64,000 nt of DNA. It comes from Closterium sp. Naga37s-1. Its lineage: Eukaryota; Streptophyta; Zygnematophyceae; Desmidiales; Closteriaceae. Under the pieces are notes generated by a model. It had not been told where the DNA came from. It worked only from the letters and a program-made list of their open reading frames with translations, and ran no database searches. The stretch is taken from assembly GCA_947471745.1 (NCBI GenBank), contig CANJKZ010000262.1, forward strand, positions 1,186,501-1,250,500, read 5' to 3'. Below, piece after piece: positions 46,101 through 54,629 of this stretch. Numbering within the stretch: position 1 is the stretch's first letter; each line of letters opens with the position of its first letter. The position numbers were made by a program, and so were the translations under genes.

Positions 46101-47022
46101 GGAAGAGACGGTAAAAGGGTACCGACTCGTCAAAGGTGACGTCCTGAGAGGCAAAGACACGACGCGAGGTGGGGTGGTAAAACTGCCAGCCAGGCGCGTC
46201 AGAGACAAGGCCAAGGAAGACGCAGGGAACGGCACGGGAGGAGAGCTTGTCCGCGGACGTATCGCGGACAAAGGCTCGACATCCCCAGACTCGGAACACC
46301 GACGCATCGCCAACCTCCCCCGTCCAACGCAGGGTAGGCGAGGTCTCCGGAACAGAGACACGGGGCCAGAGGTTGAGCTGATGCGCGGCGTACTGCACTG
46401 CAAACGGCCACAGTAAATGGGGGGCAGCCGCATGGATCATGGAGGTACGAGCGACCTCCATGACAAGACCAATGCGGCGCTCAGCAACCCCATTCTGCTG
46501 CGGAGAGGCCGGGAGAGTGAACGTCTGGCGGATGCCGTGCTCCGCACAGTAGGCTGCCAAGAGGTCAGAGGAAAACTCGCCACCTCTGTCAGAGTGCAGA
46601 CGTAGGACAGGAAAGTCCGACTGGAACCGCTCGCGGAGCTGGAGACGAGCAGCGCGGATCCAGGGGATCAAGACATCAGGGACCTCACCCTTGGTACGCA
46701 AGGGGAAGACCGTGGTGTAACGCGTGTAGTCGTCGACGACCAGCAGAAAGTACCGCTCGTGGCCCTGTCCCCGAACGCGGGCGGGGCCCCACACGTCCAG
46801 GTGGAGAGTCTGCAGGGGAGCCGCTGTGGGAGGGAACGAGGAAGAGTGAGGAGCGGCGCGACACAGGGAAGACAGGGAGGAGTAGGCGAGGGTGGTAGGG
46901 GAGGGAGAACCCTGGGAAGACCAGAGACAAGGTACCTGGAGTGCATGCCGCGAAGGCGCTACACTGACGGGTGACCAAGGTGGTGGTGCCAGAGAACAGT
47001 CCTGTGTGACAGGGAGCGACAC
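43117..47022 (-). CDS. Copia integrase, RT and RNase H polyprotein
   Basis: 1301 codons open. The first about 53 codons are out of frame and not real; the true frame begins near CRAAPHSSSF (about 46865). Integrase triad D76 (LHLDVWGP), D145 (LHSDRGGEF), E181 (QQNGVAER). A linker of about 10-residue repeats (GGAEPGGAET) and Gly/Ala runs follows, then RT (FKARYVARGF, LDFSTAFLQG, YGLRQAPREW, VYVDDLVF) and RNase H (HSDASWVDD, SCEAEIYA, YVDNKAVIALC, ANTADIFTKAL). All catalytic residues are present. Gag lies upstream in another frame. The changes between them are one TAG after HLGHPSV (46959-46961) and a small deletion or frameshift near 46860. Confidence 0.92.
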   Translation of the reverse strand: MSLPVTQDCSLAPPPWSPVSVAPSRHALQVPCLWSSQGSPSPTTLAYSSLSSLCRAAPHSSSFPPTAAPLQTLHLDVWGPARVRGQGHERYFLLVVDDYTRYTTVFPLRTKGEVPDVLIPWIRAARLQLRERFQSDFPVLRLHSDRGGEFSSDLLAAYCAEHGIRQTFTLPASPQQNGVAERRIGLVMEVARTSMIHAAAPHLLWPFAVQYAAHQLNLWPRVSVPETSPTLRWTGEVGDASVFRVWGCRAFVRDTSADKLSSRAVPCVFLGLVSDAPGWQFYHPTSRRVFASQDVTFDESVPFYRLFPYRTAPLPPPPLFLTPGVPSVDPLPPQGAAPSGVSQVDPVEPVEVAVDSGPARGAERAEPGGAGSGGAETGGAEPGGAETGGAEPGGVETAGAEPGGAEPGGAATGSAEPRGAEAGSSETDRAAPGGAPSSQQLREWYARRCSLRSGAPGVGVPPAGGPAATGGPGAVGGAAGAGAAGSAAGSGAAGGAAGAAGGSGAARGAAGAAGGTGAAGGAAGAGSAGGSGAVSAASGGTSRPRPYFVPLLQQVLGQPPPPSPPPSLECPPPVQSQSQLPPASPLPGPSPYTGPTGGLTERREPESRPVSPVSRPVSPVRATRTGRRVPRERPPPVPGTHSMTLRPSTAPQRVPLPSPPASSLPALADPESDRVRAASPTVTRLLATAVTDPSFESAAASALVAELVDFAAHCRLDYAASLVAESESVCPPSVGGECALGTDVLEDRQEDLECLAAAAPHLVSMLIAPEGDPDAPDIPTPRSYAEAIAGEYSSQWQSAMDAEMASWKSTGTYVDEVPPPGANIVSGMWIFRVKRPPGSPPVFKARYVARGFSQREGVDFFQTFSPTPKMTTLRVLLHVAAQRDYELHSLDFSTAFLQGSLHEEIWLRRPPGFTGSFPPGTQWSLRRPVYGLRQAPREWHDTLRTTLAALGFTPSTADPSLFLRTDTSLPPFYILVYVDDLVFATVDTEALAHVKSELQKRHTCTDLGELRSYLGLQITRDRARRTITLTQSHMVQQVLQRFGFTWSSAQATPLAIGHSLSALPSDESVEPSGPYPELVGCLMYLMTCTRPDLAYPLGLLARYVAPGRHRKVHWDAAKRVLRYLCSTSSMGLVLGGGSPVVLIGHSDASWVDDQATQWSSQGYTFSLGSGSVSWRSTRSSSVLSSSCEAEIYATAMAAQELRWLTYLLTDLGERPRSPPVLYVDNKAVIALCEEHRLEHRTKHIALRYFLARELQQRGQLRLRFVASQANTADIFTKALQSGDHQRFCTLLGLVPTFPHLL

Positions 47023-48935
47023 GAGCAGGGGGCCGACAGCTGACCTGACGCAGACGCAGACGCAGCTACCTGAGGGGACTCAGTGGTCAGTGTGTACAAG
47101 TCCGACCCCGGCTGCCGAGTGAAGGTAGCCAGGTGACGACCCGTCCGGGCGCACGTGCAGTGCGTCACACGCTCGTAGGCCGGGGTGAACTGGTGAACAC
47201 CCGCGTCCTGGAGCGCGGAACCCGCCACCAAGTTCGTAGAGAACGAGGGGAGGTAGAGGCCCGACAGCGTGCCAGACGGGACAGCAGGACAAGGGAGGGC
47301 AGTGGTGGAGGTCGCAAGGACCGGACCCCCTGAGGGGTCGGCCAGGGAGACAGCAACCGGTCTAGGGAGCTGCTCTAGGGCAGTGCGGTCGCAGAAGAAA
47401 CAGCGGGAAGCACCGGAGTCCAGTGTGAAGGTGTGCAGTGACTCAGTGGGTGCGGTACCAGCAGACGTAGACGCACCAGTACCTAGGGCAGCAGCCTCAC
47501 CAGGACCTAGAGCAGCAGTCGCGCTAGCACCTAGAGCTGCAGCCTCACAGGTCCCAATACCCGGGTCGGGCGGTACACTCAGGTAACAGTCACCCTCAGT
47601 ACTAATAGTCAATGCATACATAGCAGCAAGGATAGCATCATAATCAAGAGCAAAGATATCAATCCCCTTCCTAAGCAGATCAGCCCAGCGGGGCATCTCA
47701 GAGGCGTCAGGGAACTGCTCGCGCCAGGCGTCGTCGAGGCGAAAGAAACAACGCTGCGCCGTGTGAAACTTCCCACAAGTCTGGCCAGTGCGGTCACCTG
47801 TGCGGATGACATACGGGCAGGTACCTCCACCCCCAGACCCCCCACGCTGAGAGTACCACTCACGGAGCTGGTGGGGCGAGGGAGTCTCGCCGGGACGCTG
47901 CTGCTGCTGCCTCTGGCCACCGCCGAACCCCCCACGCTGCACCGCCCCACCGCGCCCGCCACCCGCTCCACCGCCGCCACCACTGCCACCACCACCCCCA
48001 CCACCCCCACCACCGGCGCCACCGCCACCACCCCCTGTGCCGCCACTGACCCCCCAACCACCCGCGCCACTCCCACCTCCGCCACCACCCCCGCCCCCCC
48101 CACCCCCTCCACCGCCGCCGCCCCCGCCTCCACCTCCACCACCCCTGCCCCCCTTGCCCCTGCCACCCTTGCGCCTCCCACTAGGAGAAGACGCGGCCCC
48201 AACCCCCTCAGCTCCGAGGTAGCCGACAGCAGCAGCAGATGCAATGGAGGGGAGGAGGGGGGAGGGGGAGCACCCCTCAAAGAAGGGGGTGCGGGGGTCA
48301 CCACGAGAGGCACCTACAGCTACAATGCTCTTCTCAGCTGCTAGGAGTTCCTTCTCGAGGAGGTCGACAGTGAGGTCAGTGGGGGAGAGGGCGAGAAACT
48401 GGTCCCTGACAGTGCGAAGGGAGTCAGGGAGGCGGGTGACAAGGTGGTACAGTGTGAGGTACATCGGGGGGGGGTTCTTGGCGAGGAAATCGGGGGGGAG
48501 CGCGGCACGGTAGCGGAGGTCACTGGTACGGAGGTGGGTGATGAGGTCAGCTACAGTGGCAAACGCGGACAGGTCGGGGAAGAGATAGGGCAGCGAGAGA
48601 CGGCCTATAGCAGCAGTGGCAGGGGAGGAGTAGCGTGCGACTACTGCGTCGTACAGCTCCTTAGCGGTCTTATGCTGGCCGAAGTGCTCGCGCTCATCTA
48701 ACGGCAGGTGGCTGCGAACGGCTAGGCAAGCATGGGCGTCACGAGTCTGCCACTGTGAGCGAGCAGTACTGTCAGCAGTAGCAGCAGGTGCGGGAGCAGC
48801 GCCGGACGTGTGGTCATAGAGGGAAACATCGTCCTTGGCAGTGATCTGGAGGTACAGGTGAAGGTCATCGAGCCAGACATCGAACTTAATCGGACGGCCC
48901 TCAGCATCAAAGGTGAGAACAGTAGGAGTGGCCAT
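46959..48935 (-). CDS. Copia gag and protease
   Basis: 658 codons from MATPTVLTFDAEGRPIKFD. The capsid-like region includes DDLHLYLQIT, AKELYDAVVARYSS, LVTRLPDSLRTVRDQF. A glycine run of over 60 residues (about 255-340) follows. Then comes an atypical zinc region CPYVIRTGDRTGQTCGKFHT, RCFFRLDDAWREQFPD. The protease motif DSGAS is at 506-510. The frame ends inside the GAG-pre-integrase domain (TVLWHHHLGHPSV) at a TAG; homologous codons continue after the stop (RLRGMHSRYLVSGLP). Confidence 0.9.
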   Translation of the reverse strand: MATPTVLTFDAEGRPIKFDVWLDDLHLYLQITAKDDVSLYDHTSGAAPAPAATADSTARSQWQTRDAHACLAVRSHLPLDEREHFGQHKTAKELYDAVVARYSSPATAAIGRLSLPYLFPDLSAFATVADLITHLRTSDLRYRAALPPDFLAKNPPPMYLTLYHLVTRLPDSLRTVRDQFLALSPTDLTVDLLEKELLAAEKSIVAVGASRGDPRTPFFEGCSPSPLLPSIASAAAVGYLGAEGVGAASSPSGRRKGGRGKGGRGGGGGGGGGGGGGGGGGGGGGGGGSGAGGWGVSGGTGGGGGGAGGGGGGGGGGSGGGGGAGGGRGGAVQRGGFGGGQRQQQQRPGETPSPHQLREWYSQRGGSGGGGTCPYVIRTGDRTGQTCGKFHTAQRCFFRLDDAWREQFPDASEMPRWADLLRKGIDIFALDYDAILAAMYALTISTEGDCYLSVPPDPGIGTCEAAALGASATAALGPGEAAALGTGASTSAGTAPTESLHTFTLDSGASRCFFCDRTALEQLPRPVAVSLADPSGGPVLATSTTALPCPAVPSGTLSGLYLPSFSTNLVAGSALQDAGVHQFTPAYERVTHCTCARTGRHLATFTRQPGSDLYTLTTESPQVAASASASGQLSAPCSCRSLSHRTVLWHHHLGHPSV

Positions 48936-49502
48936 AGTGGTAGTAGCAGTAGTGACAGTAGCAGTAGTAGCAGTAGCAGTAGTAGGAACAGGTGGGGAAG
49001 CGCGGCTCGGGCAGGGCGGCGCGATTCGGGCGGCGCGACTCGGGCGGCGCGGCTCGGACTAGCCTACACGGCACGGCGCGACGGTGGGCCTGTGCGCGGG
49101 CGGCTGTAGCGGGCGGTCCGTGACTGTGCGTGGGCTGCAGTCGCGCGCGGGCGGCGGCTTACGAGGGCGACGCGGCCTACGGGCGGGGCTGCGGGCCGTT
49201 AGCGGGCTACGCGCGGCCAGAAGGGCCGGTCGACGGGCGGCTAGCGGGCTGCTCGTGGCGGCGTGGGCGACTAACGGTCGGCGCGCGCGCAGAAACGGCC
49301 GCGCGCGGGCTGCTAGCGGGCGACGCGCGCTAAAAAAAAAAGGGCCGCGCGCTGCACTAGCGAGCTGCGCACGGGCAGCAGGAGAAGGAGAGGCGCACGA
49401 GGGCGCACTAGGAGAGCGGCGCTCGAGGGCGCTAAGTCGATAAGGCGCTCGAGGGCGCTTCTAACGGTGGGCCCTTAGGTAAGTCCTAGGTCTAGAACCT
49501 AA
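48936..49502 (-). other. 5' untranslated leader of Copia 42768-49640
   Basis: GC-rich degenerate repeats (GCGCGGCTCGGGCGGCG type) between gag and the primer site, plus a GTAGCAGTAGTAG microsatellite at about 48937-48990. GGTGGGCCC at about 49467-49475 matches the leader palindrome in the non-autonomous elements. Confidence 0.7.
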
Positions 49503-49514
49503 GCTCTGATACCA

Positions 49515-49640
49515 TGTCAGAATCAAGAAGTGATGAACTAGAAAGTTGTTGGAGTACAAGTAGGAAACCCTAGTGAAATGTACCCCCTAAAGGCTAACCC
49601 ACTGTAGCCTACACAACAGAAACATATATAATGTTTGACA
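49515..49640 (-). repeat. 5' LTR of Copia 42768-49640
   Basis: 126 bp, identical by eye to 42768-42893, flanked right by CTAGG. Confidence 0.95.
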
Positions 49641-49657
49641 CTAGGGCCAACACTGCT

Positions 49658-49817
49658 GATAAGGAATTTTCTCGCTATTCCTTACCGCGACCGTCGACAT
49701 TGCATACAGCAGCAGCCGTTGTTCGCCCGTTACTGCTTATGGGGCTTCGCCAACTTCGCACGCACTGTTTCACCAAACCTCGCACTGCTGGAGCAGCCGA
49801 GTCGGCCTACGCTTCGG
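49658..49817 (+). repeat. 3' LTR of outer element, left part
   Basis: Matches the left half of 37468-37795 from AAGGAATTTTCTCGC. It directly follows RNase H codons ACTGCTGAT, so the polypurine tract and the first LTR bases are missing. It is cut at TTCGG by the next Copia. Confidence 0.85.
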
Positions 49818-49820
49818 AGT

Positions 49821-50273
49821 TGTTGTAAGTGAAGGATCGTAGTGGATAGGATAAGTCTGTCAAGTTTGAGAGAAGACAATGAAGCCTTTGTAATAACCTT
49901 GTTAATAAGTTGAAAGAGAACAAGATGATTAAAGGATAGTGGTACAAAGATATAAATAGCAATCCTAGTTAGCCATGTACTCTGAGGGCTACATTCCCTT
50001 ATTAACTGAATTGCATTGCTACAGTAACCACGACTATTGCTATTCTTGACAGTTACCGTGTTGCATCGTGTAACTTCCAAGTGCGGTTACTGGGCAGTCA
50101 AGGGTCACGACCGTTGACTGTCTTCGACTGTTGACCTTCGGGTGACCCTCGACCTTTTGCATGCTCTATACAAGCTATTGCGATAATGATACAGGCGCGT
50201 AGCTTCGTTATGGAGTGACGCGCGAGTGGAGAGCCTTCGGGAATGTTATTGTAACCTTTAGGTTATTCCAACA
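49821..50273 (-). repeat. 3' LTR of decayed Copia
   Basis: About 453 bp. Its right 163 bp recur at 59456-59618 (GACTGTCTTCGACTGTTGAC onward), which identifies the element's far end. Confidence 0.85.
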
Positions 50274-50280
50274 CTCCCCT

Positions 50281-51309
50281 TCATTCCTGAAGGTGAGCCA
50301 CGTGGGATTTCTTTGAGATCCCGCAGAGGTAGGTGCAGTGCTGAAACTTCTGACGTGACAGCTTCTTGGTCAAGAAGTTTGCTGCCATGTCACCAGTTGG
50401 GCAGTATGTGAGTTTGACCTTCCCTTTGTCAATTTCGTCTTTGACGAAGAAGTAACAGAGTGCGATGTGTTTCGTGCGGTTCACAAAGCCGGGCTTGTTC
50501 GCGATTTTGATCGCGCTCTGGTTGTCGCAGAGTAACGTGAAGTGTCCGTTCATCATCACTTTTGCTTCTTGCAGGAGCTCCATCAAGTACAGTCCTTCGC
50601 GAACAGCTGCGCTGGCGGCGATGAACTCAGCTTCGGCTGACGAAAGGGCGATGAGTTCCTGTTTTTGAGAGTTCCAAGAGATGAGCCCAGCAGGTTGGAG
50701 TTGAAAAATGAATCCTGTTCGAGAGCGTCTATTGTCAATGTCTCCTGCGTGGTTTGCGTCTACATAGCCATGGAGCTGCAAGGTAGAAGTTAGGTTAGCT
50801 TTGTAGGTGAGGCCGACGTCAGGAGTGGAGACGAAGTATTGAAGTGCTCGGCGTAGATCCAGTAAATTCTCCCCTTCAGGTCGCTTCACGTTCTATGCAA
50901 GCTGGCTTGCGACGTAGGAGAGATCGGGTCGGCACGTGACGGCGGCAAACAGGAGACACCCCAGCTGCTGTTGATAGAGCCGATGATTGTCGATGGAGAG
51001 CGGTGTGGTATCTGGTTCGTGATTAGGAGGAGGAGTGCGATAGGGAGTGGTGAGATTGATTGGTGCGACAACGAATTTCTTCACGAGTGTTTCCGTATAC
51101 TTGTCGGCGGAAAGGTTAATGGAGGTGGCAGACTGAGTGATGTTGAGGCCCAGGAATTGCGTGACGTTGTGGTTGATTGTCACTTCTAGCTTCTCTTTGA
51201 TGTCTGCCTCAAACTGGTCCAGCAGCTCCGTGTCGTCGCCGGTGTAGAGTAGATCATCGACATAGGCGACGAGAAGGATGAACTTGCCGCGCGACTCCTT
51301 CCGGTACAT
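50281..51309 (-). pseudogene. Decayed Copia: RT end and RNase H
   Basis: RT palm YVDDLLYTGDD and FLGLNITQS, then RNase H (GYVDANHAGD, SSAEAEFIAAS, LLCDNQSAIKIA, RTKHIALCYFF). One in-frame TAG (50890-50892) splits 138 and 202 codons that are in the same frame. The 3' end reaches to 8 bp from the LTR, so there is almost no 3' UTR. Confidence 0.87.
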
Positions 51310-51829
51310 CCCAAGGTCATGCGGTAGTTGTTTGAATCTGAGCTCCGTGAGGACTGTGTGCAGGTACTGCTGCCACAGTCGGGGCGCCCGTTTAATCCCA
51401 TAGAGGGATTTTTTAAGAAGGCAGACGGCGCCGTCGCGCTCCTCGAAGGCATGCGGCTGCTCAACAAAGATGATGGCGCCGACGGGAGCGTACAGGAATG
51501 CACTGCCGGCGTCGATTTGACGGAGTGGTCGCTGCTTGACGGATGCGATGCAGATGAGGATGCATACTGAGGTGTGTCGTCCGACAGGCGTAGGTGAGGT
51601 CGAAGTCTACCATGTGAGTTTGCTCGAACCCTCGCACCACCCATCTCGCCTTGTATTTGTCAATGGAGCCATCCGTGAGTGTTTTGATGTGGAAAACCCA
51701 TTTTCCACTGTGAATTTTTCTCCCCTTTGCCGATGATCGTGGAACCAGTTTCCACGTTCCGCGGCTCTTCAGTGCTGCGACTTCTGTGGCCATGGCTGCC
51801 TTCCATTTCTCACTGTCGGGGCCAGACAA
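51310..51829 (-). pseudogene. Decayed Copia: RT N-terminal half, frameshifted
   Basis: WKAAMATEVAALKSRGTWKL, KWVFHIKTLTDGSIDKYKAR and WVVRGFEQ are in one frame. After FDLTYA the frame is lost; RT-like codons (LYGIKRAPRLWQQYL-like) can be read only in a shifted frame before the YVDD block. Confidence 0.8.
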
Positions 51830-52345
51830 GGCCTGGCGAACGGTGGTGGGTTCCTTGGGGGAGGTGTGGCAAACAGCTACGGCGAGCCCAGGGATGCGAA
51901 GACCAGTTTCGTTGGTCTTTTCGTAGTGAAGGCGGTCGTAGTCGTGGAAGCTGGTTACTTCGACAACGTCGTCGTCCCCGTCGTTGCCGAGGCGGAGGGT
52001 GTCTTACGAGGTGTTCGGTGGTGGTAACTCGGCATCCGGAGATTGGCGCGCTTCATTGTTGTAATTGTGGGCTTTGCAAAGTGTATCGGCAGGATCGAAT
52101 TGATGAACAGGTACGAATGTTGGAGTCTGGAGTGGGCTTATCAGGGGAATATTGGGATATGGATCCGTTGGTGTGTTGTCTGCTGCGTCAGTGTCCTTCG
52201 CCAGGTCAGCTTCGCGGTGCTCCTTGAACAGTGGCAGAGTCAGCTTCTCATAGAAGATGCAGTCACGTGATTTTGTGACTTCGTGTGTCGCGTAGTCTAG
52301 CACGATCCACGCCTTGTATTCCTTTTCAATCCTGAGGTGAATGCC

Positions 52346-53542
52346 CTAGCGTGCCCGGTCAACAAATTTTCCGGTCCTTGCTGTGTGTGGCTTGTACTGT
52401 ACCATGCAGCTGAACACCCGAAGCAGACGCGTGTCTGCCTTTCTGCCCGTCCAAGCCATGCAGGGAGAGTTGTTGTTCTCAAGGCTTCGGGACGACAGTA
52501 AGTTGTGCACCCGGACAGCGTGGTTCATCGCATATGGCCAGTACTTGGTAGGGACGGCTGACTGCTTCATCAGGGCCCTCATCCTGGTGGCGAGGCTCCT
52601 GTTTGTCCGTTCTGCTACTCCTTGCTGCTCGTGAGCGTAGGGCAAGGATACCAGGTGCTCAACCCCCTTCTGCTTGAAGAGTTCTTTGAACTCAGTTGAG
52701 AAGAACTCCAAACCCCCGTCTGTCTGGTAGGTTTTCAGCTTCAGTCCAGTTTGACGTTCAGCCCGTTTCATCCATGCCACGAAGCATTCGAAGGCTAGGG
52801 AGTGGCAGTCGGTGTTGATGGCCCACACGTAGCGGGTGCATGCATCGATGATGGTAAGCGTATAGTACTCGCCGTCGAGTCCTTCTTGACTGAGAATCAT
52901 GAAGTCGCTGTATACTTTATCGAGTGGCTTGTAGCGTTCGTAGCCAGGAGGTAAGTCGGGAAATGGCTTGTGGGCGAGTGATGCAGTCGGGCACACGGTG
53001 CATGGTGGATCAACAGATTCTACTGTGAGAGATCCTCCTCGAGGAAGAAGTAGTGCGTCGTCATCGAAAACACCGGCCCTGAGGGAGTTCTTTAGCGTGG
53101 TGTGTGAGGGGTGCCCGAGTTGCCGATGCCATGTTTCTGGTTCCGCACGATATCTGATAGTCTTTTGATAATATTTGTGCCTTTGTGCTTCGTCGTTCTG
53201 CTTCTTTTCAGGTCCCTTGTCGACGGCGGCATCAGCGTGTGCTGCGAAGGCTCGAATGGAGAGGTGCTCCAGGACCTCTTTTGGGAATTTGGCGATGTCA
53301 TCCGTGTTGCCAGAATGTACTGCGTCGCCGGTGATGAGCGGTTGCGGGAAGGACGCTGCTACGGGCCACTCAGAGGTGGGAAGTCCTTCCATCGGGACGT
53401 AATGATAGAGGTATTTGCCGCCGGTGACCGAGTTCAGATGTGGTCCTTGTTCTGGCGGCGGCGCTTCCTCTCTAGGTTCGGGAAGTTCCGCTGCCTTACC
53501 GAAGAACTCGTAGGTCACTTCTTCTTCTTCTAATTCTTGCAC
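52346..53542 (-). pseudogene. Decayed Copia: integrase
   Basis: 398 codons. GAG-pre-integrase has H and C pairs (WHRQLGHPSHTTL, PPCTVCPTAS). The integrase triad is YSDFM, QTDGGLEFF and QQGVAERTNR. It ends soon after the integrase C-terminal block (WTGRKADTRLLRVFSCMVQY). An acidic linker (51830-52345) to RT carries stops. Confidence 0.88.
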
Positions 53543-53590
53543 GTGTTCTGGTGTGTCAGGAGTGTATTGGTCCGGAAGAAGAGGTCCGCC

Positions 53591-54470
53591 TCAGCTGGTA
53601 CCGCGGGTTGCCCAGAAAGGATCAATAGCCGCAACACCCGCTGGAGGGAGTCCTGGAGCTTCAGGGTAGGTGGGAGTTGGCTGTCCCCAGCCAGCTCCGT
53701 CAGTAGCGCCGATGTCTCCCCAGCCGCCGCCGATCGTGGCCGCTTCTTCGGGTGTTAGGATTTCTCCCCACGGGCCGACTGCGGGACCGGGATCTCCCCA
53801 ACCGGTTCCAGTCGTTGGGGTTGTTGTGCGTTCTTCGTTGTCTGGTGCAGCGGGTGCTGACTTGCTACTGCCTGCTTCCTCTTCCATTGTTGCAAGTTTA
53901 GTATCGCCTGGATTGGAGGTTGAGGTGGTTGGGACGGCGCGCAGTTGTAGAAGACCATCCGAAGCGGGTCGTTCAAGATCCATCTCGTCGGGGTGTGACC
54001 AAGCCAACAGCTCTGTGGGAGTTGTCTTCAGAAGAAGCGTTTGTTCAGAATCGCCAGTGGTGCCTTGAGCCGAGCCGAGAAATTAAAGACGAAGACCCCG
54101 TCATCATCGTCAGCCTTGCCGATGTAAGTGTTTTTATAATACAGTTCAAAGGTCTTGTCTTGGCAGTTGCTGCGAATGTCGACTCCGCACTGCATGAGCT
54201 GTGCCGAAGAAAGTAGGTTGTACTGCAGATCAGGAACAACCAGCACGTCGCCGATGTGAATGGTGAAGCGAGTGTCTTCGGCTTCAAGACAGATTTCTCC
54301 AATGTCGTAAGCCTTGAGGCGTCCGTTGTTGGCGACGGTGATTTCACATGGTCGTTGCATGTGCTTTGAGTTGTTGATAAACCTTGGTGACCCCACCATG
54401 TGTTGTCCGCAGCAGCTATCGATGTACCAGGTATTGATTTTTTCGCGATTTTGTCGTGCGATCCCGGCAA
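53591..54470 (-). pseudogene. Decayed Copia: protease region
   Basis: 54028-54399 reads HMVGSPRFINNSKHM, TIHIGDVLVVPDLQYNLLSS and YYKNTYIGKADDDDG, the region after a protease active site (codons for IDSCCGQHM at about 54395-54420). 53591-54007 holds a Gly/Trp/Pro-rich acidic segment with GWGDPG and GGGWGD repeats. No gag is found further right. Confidence 0.7.
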
Positions 54471-54629
54471 TCTTCGGAGTTACGACGCGGTTGAGGTCTC
54501 CGGTGTACGGCGAAAGGTTGATATATCACCCCGCGGAAATGCTGGGAGGAGACTCTGGGGTCGGTGGAGGCAAATCAAAATCAGGTGGGATGTTTGTTGG
54601 GCGGTCAATCCAGCTGTGAATAGTAGGAT

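Larger units (their letters stand above)
42768..49640 (-). mobile_element. Copia LTR retrotransposon nested in outer element
   Basis: 6873 bp. LTRs are 126 bp (42768-42893 and 49515-49640), apparently identical. The CTAGG duplication is perfect (42763-42767 and 49641-49645). The primer site is TGGTATCAGAGC (49503-49514) and the polypurine tract TATGGGGGTG (42894-42903). Gag-protease is at 46959-48935, integrase-RT-RNase H at 43117-47022. It is the most complete autonomous candidate of its family here and the likely helper type for the non-autonomous elements. Confidence 0.93.

Noticed and set aside
46865..47022. First 53 codons of the 1301-codon Copia frame as a true N-terminus
   Set aside because: Homologous codons (HPSV, RLRGMHSRYLVSGLP) are in the gag frame across a TAG; this part is read out of frame.
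53591..54007. Gly/Trp-rich frame as a separate RNA-silencing (GW-repeat) protein
   Set aside because: It lies in order between protease and integrase of a decayed Copia and is best read as that element's linker.
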